Source: DAOMNO01 sp035443885
GTDB taxonomy: Bacteria; Planctomycetota; Phycisphaerae; Phycisphaerales; SM1A02
Length of the DNA stretch: 64,000 nt
Assembly (NCBI GenBank): GCA_035443885.1
Contig: DAOMNO010000016.1
Coordinates: forward strand, 14,446 to 78,445
Direction of reading: 5' to 3'
The position numbers and the translations under genes are program-made. Below, one piece after another: positions 60,451-64,000 of the stretch. The stretch's first letter is position 1. Every line of letters begins with the position of its first letter. Below the pieces are notes generated by a model. It was not told the origin of the DNA and did no database searches. It saw nothing but the letters and a program-made list of their open reading frames with translations.

Positions 60451-60996
60451 ATGTCTGGCTCATCGTTTGAACATCAAGAGCAGGCGAAAGCGCACGCGCA
60501 GCGCCATGCAATCCGCTGTGCCGTGCTGACCGTTTCCGACACACGCACAACCGAAACGGATACGGGCGGCGCGACGATTATCGCCCTGCTTGGGCAGGCA
60601 GGCTTCACCGTGCATGAACGATCCCTCGTGAAGGATCAGCCGGAGCAGATCGCCCCCAGGCTGGAGCAATGGCTCGCTGATCCTTCGGTTCACGCCATCC
60701 TGACGACCGGCGGCACGGGCATCGCCAAGCGCGATACGACCATTGAAGTCGTCCGCCGTCTGCTCACGGTAGAACTGGAAGGCTTTGGCGAGCTCTTTCG
60801 CATGTTGAGCTGGACCGAGGTCGGGGCGGCATCCATGATGAGTCGCGCCGTCGGCGGGCTTGTCTCACGCGAAGTTGAGGCTGGGGGCGACACTTTCATC
60901 TTCGCCATGCCCGGCTCAGTGAATGCTGTAGAAACCGCCATGACGAAGCTCATCGTGCCCCAGCTTGCGCACCTCGTGTGGGAGCGGCGGAAATAA
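60451..60996 (+). CDS. moaB: MoaB/MogA-type molybdopterin-binding protein
   Basis: 181 residues from ATG 60451; an in-frame TTG at 60430 would add seven. IRCAVLTVSDTRTTETDTGG, AILTTGGTGIAKRDTTIEVV and the SRAVGGLV region match the MoaB/MogA fold; the GGTGIxxRD motif contacts molybdopterin. It adenylylates or inserts molybdenum into molybdopterin, a step of molybdenum cofactor synthesis. MoaB and MogA are hard to tell apart without an alignment. No other moa or moe gene is in the window. The strong hairpin at 60998 follows. Confidence 0.85.
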   Translation: MSGSSFEHQEQAKAHAQRHAIRCAVLTVSDTRTTETDTGGATIIALLGQAGFTVHERSLVKDQPEQIAPRLEQWLADPSVHAILTTGGTGIAKRDTTIEVVRRLLTVELEGFGELFRMLSWTEVGAASMMSRAVGGLVSREVEAGGDTFIFAMPGSVNAVETAMTKLIVPQLAHLVWERRK

Positions 60997-60997
60997 A

Positions 60998-61027
60998 CAG
61001 GGCCGCCCGCCGAAGCGGGCGGCCCTG
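60998..61027 (-). terminator. Strong G+C-rich intrinsic terminator of the adhesin gene
   Basis: Thirteen paired bases (60998-61010 with 61015-61027), loop CGAA. On the minus strand it is followed by TTTATTT, so it should end the adhesin transcript; on the plus strand the T-run is missing, though the hairpin may slow readthrough from the moaB-type gene as well. Confidence 0.82.
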
Positions 61028-61046
61028 AAAGTAAGACACAACAGGC

Positions 61047-64000
61047 TTACGGCATGGAGAGGACGGCTTCGTGCAGATCGCCCGGGCTGGCGTTCGTGGG
61101 ACCGAACTCCATGTATGCCGTGCGAATGGCCGACGTTCGGGCCTCGTTCGAGGTTGTACCCATGGCCATCAGGCCCTGCACGAAGTCGCGAAGCATGCGC
61201 ATGTCGTCCGCCGCGGCCTGAGCGCTCTCATCCTCACTTGCGAGGTCGTTAAGGAACGCGCCGAAGCCGGCTGCATTAAGCGGCTCACCTGCGTCGGCGG
61301 CTTCATCGGCGTACATATCCCAGAAGTCGCTGAGGCGAGACTTCACAAGCTGCGAACGCTCGACCATGTTGCCGTTCTCATCCGCAGCGAAGCGGAGCGC
61401 ACGCCAACGAGCGATGGTGTTGATGGCTTCCGTGCGATCAAGACGGGCCACCACAATCCGATGCAGGCCGAGGTTATCTGAAACATTAGAGGGCATGATG
61501 TCGAGGTAGATGCCGCGGCCCTGCGCGAGGTCCGCAAGTTCTTCACCTGAAAGATCGCGGAGATACAGGCCGACCTGCTGCTCAAGCTCGCGACGAATCG
61601 ACGCAGGAAGTTGTGCGTCGTCTTCGACTTCTTCCGTCTCCGAAGCCTGCGGCACTTCCGCAGCGAGAGCGCTGGAGAGATCGACGATGGTGGGACCGCG
61701 AGCCTGAAGATCAAGGAACACGCCGTTCTCAAAGAGCAGGTTCGTGGCCGTGGCTGCGTCACCCAGTTCATCGCCAAAGGCGCGAATCACAAAGCCGCTG
61801 AGTGTGCCCAGTGCGTCCAGATCGCCGCGCGGATTGCTGAACTGCGGAGCCGGGCCATCGCCGACGAGGATCGGCGTAACTGAGAAGAACATGCGGCCGC
61901 CAGAGACGAAGTCCACACCCTGATCGAAACCGGGCACGCTGGGCCTCAGGAGAATCTCAATGGTGTTCGCGGTGAAGGTCATGTCGCCGACGGTGTTCAC
62001 GTCGCCGAGCACCGCCTTGAGAGCCTGAACCACGAGGTTGCCAAGCACCGTCATCTTCTGGTTCTGTCCCATGCGGAACTCGCCGTTCGTGCTGATGAAG
62101 GTGAGATCGCCCGTGCCTGCAATGGTGGCGAGTGTGTGATTGCTCGGAATCGGCTGACCGACGTTGAGCAGAATGTTGTTCACCACGCGAACAAGATCAG
62201 TATCAAAGAGGATGACCGCGCCGTCGCCGGCATTCACTGCCAAGCTGGAGAGCGGCGTATCACCACCGACCCGACCGCCGAAGCGGACGCCGCCGTTTGT
62301 CGCATTCACGAGCAGGGCAAACGTGCCATCAACCGCACCAGCGAAGTTGATGCCCTGAGCGCTGCTGTCGTGCAGTTGCGAGTTGCCGATGAGACGGACA
62401 TCGTTGCCGAAAGTCATGCCGCGGCTGGTGAAAAGATTGCCGCCGATGCGGGTCAGATTGGCGTTCGACGTCAACGCGCCGAGGTTGTTCGCATTCCCGC
62501 TGAAGGTAACGATGTTGCCGTTGGCGGTCAGATCATGGCCATTGCCGTTGATGCCGCCCATGAAGTTGATCGTCGGAGCGTTGAACACAACATTCTCCGC
62601 CAGGTAGAGCAGGTTGAGAATGTTGATGAGAGCGAGCGCCTCAATCGTGGGGGTGTTGATAAGCGTGATACCCGTGCCCATGCTGATGAGGTTGTTCACG
62701 TTGATGAGCGCGCCGGTCAAGGCTGCGATCGCATTGGCGTTGAGCGTCAGGTTGAAACCGCTGCCGTTCACATTCACAAGCGTGATGTTCGCGCCGTTCA
62801 ATGTCGTATGGGCCCCCATCGTCATCGGACCGATGTTCTGGTTGCCGGTGGTTGTAATCGTGCCGCCTGAGAAGAAGAACGGCGAAGGCACGTTGAAGCC
62901 GCCGTTGACGACGTTGATCGCACCGTGAACATTCACGCCATTTGCGCCAATCAGCGTAAGGTTGCCGAAGTTGGTGCTGTTCAGCGCGCCGTTGGCAAAG
63001 ATGCCGTTAAGAGCCTGAACGGTCTGGTTGCCCGCACCGTTGAAGGTCATGTTGCCCAGGAAGTTGACATTGTTATTGGCGAGAATATCTCCGCCGAGCG
63101 TGCCACCCGCGCCAAAGGTAACATCGTTACCTGCAACGACATTGCCTGCAACGAGGCTGTTTGCCCCAAACGTGGCGTTGCCGGCGTTGGCAAGAACGCC
63201 ACCGCCGATTTGTGCGCTATCACCAAATGTCACGTTGTTGCCCGCGACCACGTTGTTGGCCACGCTGCCGTTCAGGCCGAAGATCACGTCGTTGCCTGCG
63301 ATGACGCCGTTTGCGCCGTTGACGGTGGAATCGTCACCGAAAGTCGCGTCGCCTGCCGTCGCGGTTACATCGCCGCCGACCAGTGCGCCAGCACCAAAGT
63401 GGACGTTGTTGCCCGCAACTACGTTATTCGCCACGCTGCCGTTCAGGCCGAAGATCACATCATTGCCTGCGATGACGCCGTTTGCGCCGTTGACGGTGGA
63501 GTTGTCGCCAAAGGTGGCGTCACCTGCCGTCGCGGTTACATCGCCGCCGACCAGTGCGCCAGCACCAAAGTGGACGTTGTTGCCCGCAACTACGTTATTC
63601 GCCACGGTGCCGTTCAGGCCGAAAATCACGTCATTGCCTGCGATGACGCCGTTACCGCCATTGACGGTGGAGTTGTCGCCGAAGGCCGCGTCGCCTGCCG
63701 TCGCGGTTACATCGCCGCCGACCAGAGCGCCCGCTCCGAAGTGGACGTTGTTGCCCGCAACTACGTTATTCGCCACGGTGCCGTTCAGGCCGAAAATCAC
63801 GTCATTGCCTGCGATGACGCCGTTGCCGCCGTTGACGGTGGAATCGTCGCCGATGGTGGCGTCACCTGCCGTCGCGGTTACATCGCCGCCGACCAGCGCG
63901 CCCGCACCAAAGTGAACGTTGTTCCCAGCGACCACGTTGTTCGCCACGGTGCCGTTCATGCCGAAAATCACGTCGTTGCCTGCGATAACGCCGTTTGCGC
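61047..64000 (-). CDS. C-terminal part of a large beta-helix repeat surface protein, 5' end outside window
   Basis: At least 984 residues, open at the right edge, so the signal peptide and the rest of the array are not seen. The upstream part is a regular Gly/Asn/Val-rich array of 57-residue units (NDVIFGLNGTVANNVVAGNN, then VHFGAGALVGGDVTATAGD), then less regular beta-helix rungs (FGNLTLIGANGVNVHGAINV), all typical of filamentous-hemagglutinin-like or autotransporter-like stalks. The last about 250 residues are different: acidic, helical and Arg-rich (LPASIRRELEQQVGLYLRDL, AINTIARWRALRFAADENGN), ending SPGDLHEAVLSMP. No classic autotransporter barrel, LPXTG or type I secretion signal is seen. 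It probably acts in adhesion or matrix formation; export route unknown. Confidence 0.75.
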   Translation of the reverse strand, partial: ANGVIAGNDVIFGMNGTVANNVVAGNNVHFGAGALVGGDVTATAGDATIGDDSTVNGGNGVIAGNDVIFGLNGTVANNVVAGNNVHFGAGALVGGDVTATAGDAAFGDNSTVNGGNGVIAGNDVIFGLNGTVANNVVAGNNVHFGAGALVGGDVTATAGDATFGDNSTVNGANGVIAGNDVIFGLNGSVANNVVAGNNVHFGAGALVGGDVTATAGDATFGDDSTVNGANGVIAGNDVIFGLNGSVANNVVAGNNVTFGDSAQIGGGVLANAGNATFGANSLVAGNVVAGNDVTFGAGGTLGGDILANNNVNFLGNMTFNGAGNQTVQALNGIFANGALNSTNFGNLTLIGANGVNVHGAINVVNGGFNVPSPFFFSGGTITTTGNQNIGPMTMGAHTTLNGANITLVNVNGSGFNLTLNANAIAALTGALINVNNLISMGTGITLINTPTIEALALINILNLLYLAENVVFNAPTINFMGGINGNGHDLTANGNIVTFSGNANNLGALTSNANLTRIGGNLFTSRGMTFGNDVRLIGNSQLHDSSAQGINFAGAVDGTFALLVNATNGGVRFGGRVGGDTPLSSLAVNAGDGAVILFDTDLVRVVNNILLNVGQPIPSNHTLATIAGTGDLTFISTNGEFRMGQNQKMTVLGNLVVQALKAVLGDVNTVGDMTFTANTIEILLRPSVPGFDQGVDFVSGGRMFFSVTPILVGDGPAPQFSNPRGDLDALGTLSGFVIRAFGDELGDAATATNLLFENGVFLDLQARGPTIVDLSSALAAEVPQASETEEVEDDAQLPASIRRELEQQVGLYLRDLSGEELADLAQGRGIYLDIMPSNVSDNLGLHRIVVARLDRTEAINTIARWRALRFAADENGNMVERSQLVKSRLSDFWDMYADEAADAGEPLNAAGFGAFLNDLASEDESAQAAADDMRMLRDFVQGLMAMGTTSNEARTSAIRTAYMEFGPTNASPGDLHEAVLSMP
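63229..64000 (-). repeat. 171-base tandem repeats in the adhesin gene
   Basis: The same landmark (ATGACGCCG or ATAACGCCG) occurs at 63301, 63472, 63643, 63814 and 63985, exactly 171 bases apart, encoding 57 residues per unit. Four full units are nearly identical; the innermost copy at the 63240 end is diverged (VTFGDSAQIGGGVLANAG). The array continues beyond the right edge. Confidence 0.93.

Noticed and set aside
63028..63915. Plus-strand frame with repeated APAPKWTLLPATTLFAT-like segments
   Set aside because: It is the complement of the 171-base adhesin repeats, so the regularity is inherited from the coding strand.
63229..64000. CRISPR array or satellite DNA suggested by 171-base periodicity
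   Set aside because: The period is a multiple of three, the frame is open throughout and the units encode beta-helix rungs.

Overview
This window (about 60% G+C by eye) looks like a chromosomal segment of a planctomycete, most likely class Phycisphaerae. The evidence is the small basic protein of the Planctomycetes/Verrucomicrobia/Chlamydiae group (58889-59143), secreted proteins carrying paired dockerin-like motifs that end in WGPC, many lipoproteins of unknown function, an HpnC-HpnD-HpnE squalene cassette, and a planctomycete-style PilT / GspE-like / CvpA-like cluster. There are 52 protein genes, two of them cut by the window edges. I see no rRNA, tRNA, CRISPR array or transposase gene. One 100-N assembly gap lies inside a cysteine-rich repeat gene (8903-9002).

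Layout. 1-8400: a truncated methyltransferase, a GT87-type membrane glycosyltransferase, a minus-strand TolB-like / nadB / lipoprotein operon, an RluA-type pseudouridine synthase, a Tat-exported alkaline phosphatase and a Nudix protein. 8400-12985: a secreted somatomedin-B-repeat protein, a DNA ligase LigA with a large internal insertion, and an orphan. 12982-16602: pyruvate dehydrogenase E1-alpha, E1-beta and E2. 16778-24461: YceH, a DUF3482 GTPase with its DUF2868 membrane partner, and divergently hpnC-hpnD-hpnE, each pair coupled by a 4-base overlap. 24685-33735: a cold-shock protein, a MATE transporter, a large zinc metalloprotease and two adjacent secreted proteases of different catalytic type that share the same C-terminal module. 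33773-44205: lipoprotein, 67-residue conserved-looking protein, response regulator, SLC13 transporter, murA, an AT-richer DUF2325 gene, M42 peptidase, YgfZ, a 56-residue membrane microprotein and HMG-CoA lyase.

44236-48790 holds the most interesting cluster: an intact PilT-type ATPase, a GspE/PilB-like protein with membrane helices that has lost every ATPase motif, and a CvpA-like membrane protein with a large extra domain. The rest carries a TPR lipoprotein, a one-domain asparaginase beside a 74-base palindromic element, an M29 aminopeptidase, a nuclease-like protein coupled to hflX, a CtpA protease, tsaD, an aminotransferase, the small basic protein, a SPOR-like membrane protein, acpS, a MoaB-type protein, and the C-terminal part of a giant repeat adhesin with 171-base repeats that runs off the right edge.

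The genes are mostly housekeeping (NAD, pyruvate oxidation, peptidoglycan, tRNA modification, DNA ligation, squalene) interleaved with an extracellular programme of proteases, Ca-binding-tagged proteins and adhesin. Assignments rest on reading motifs; no database search was run.
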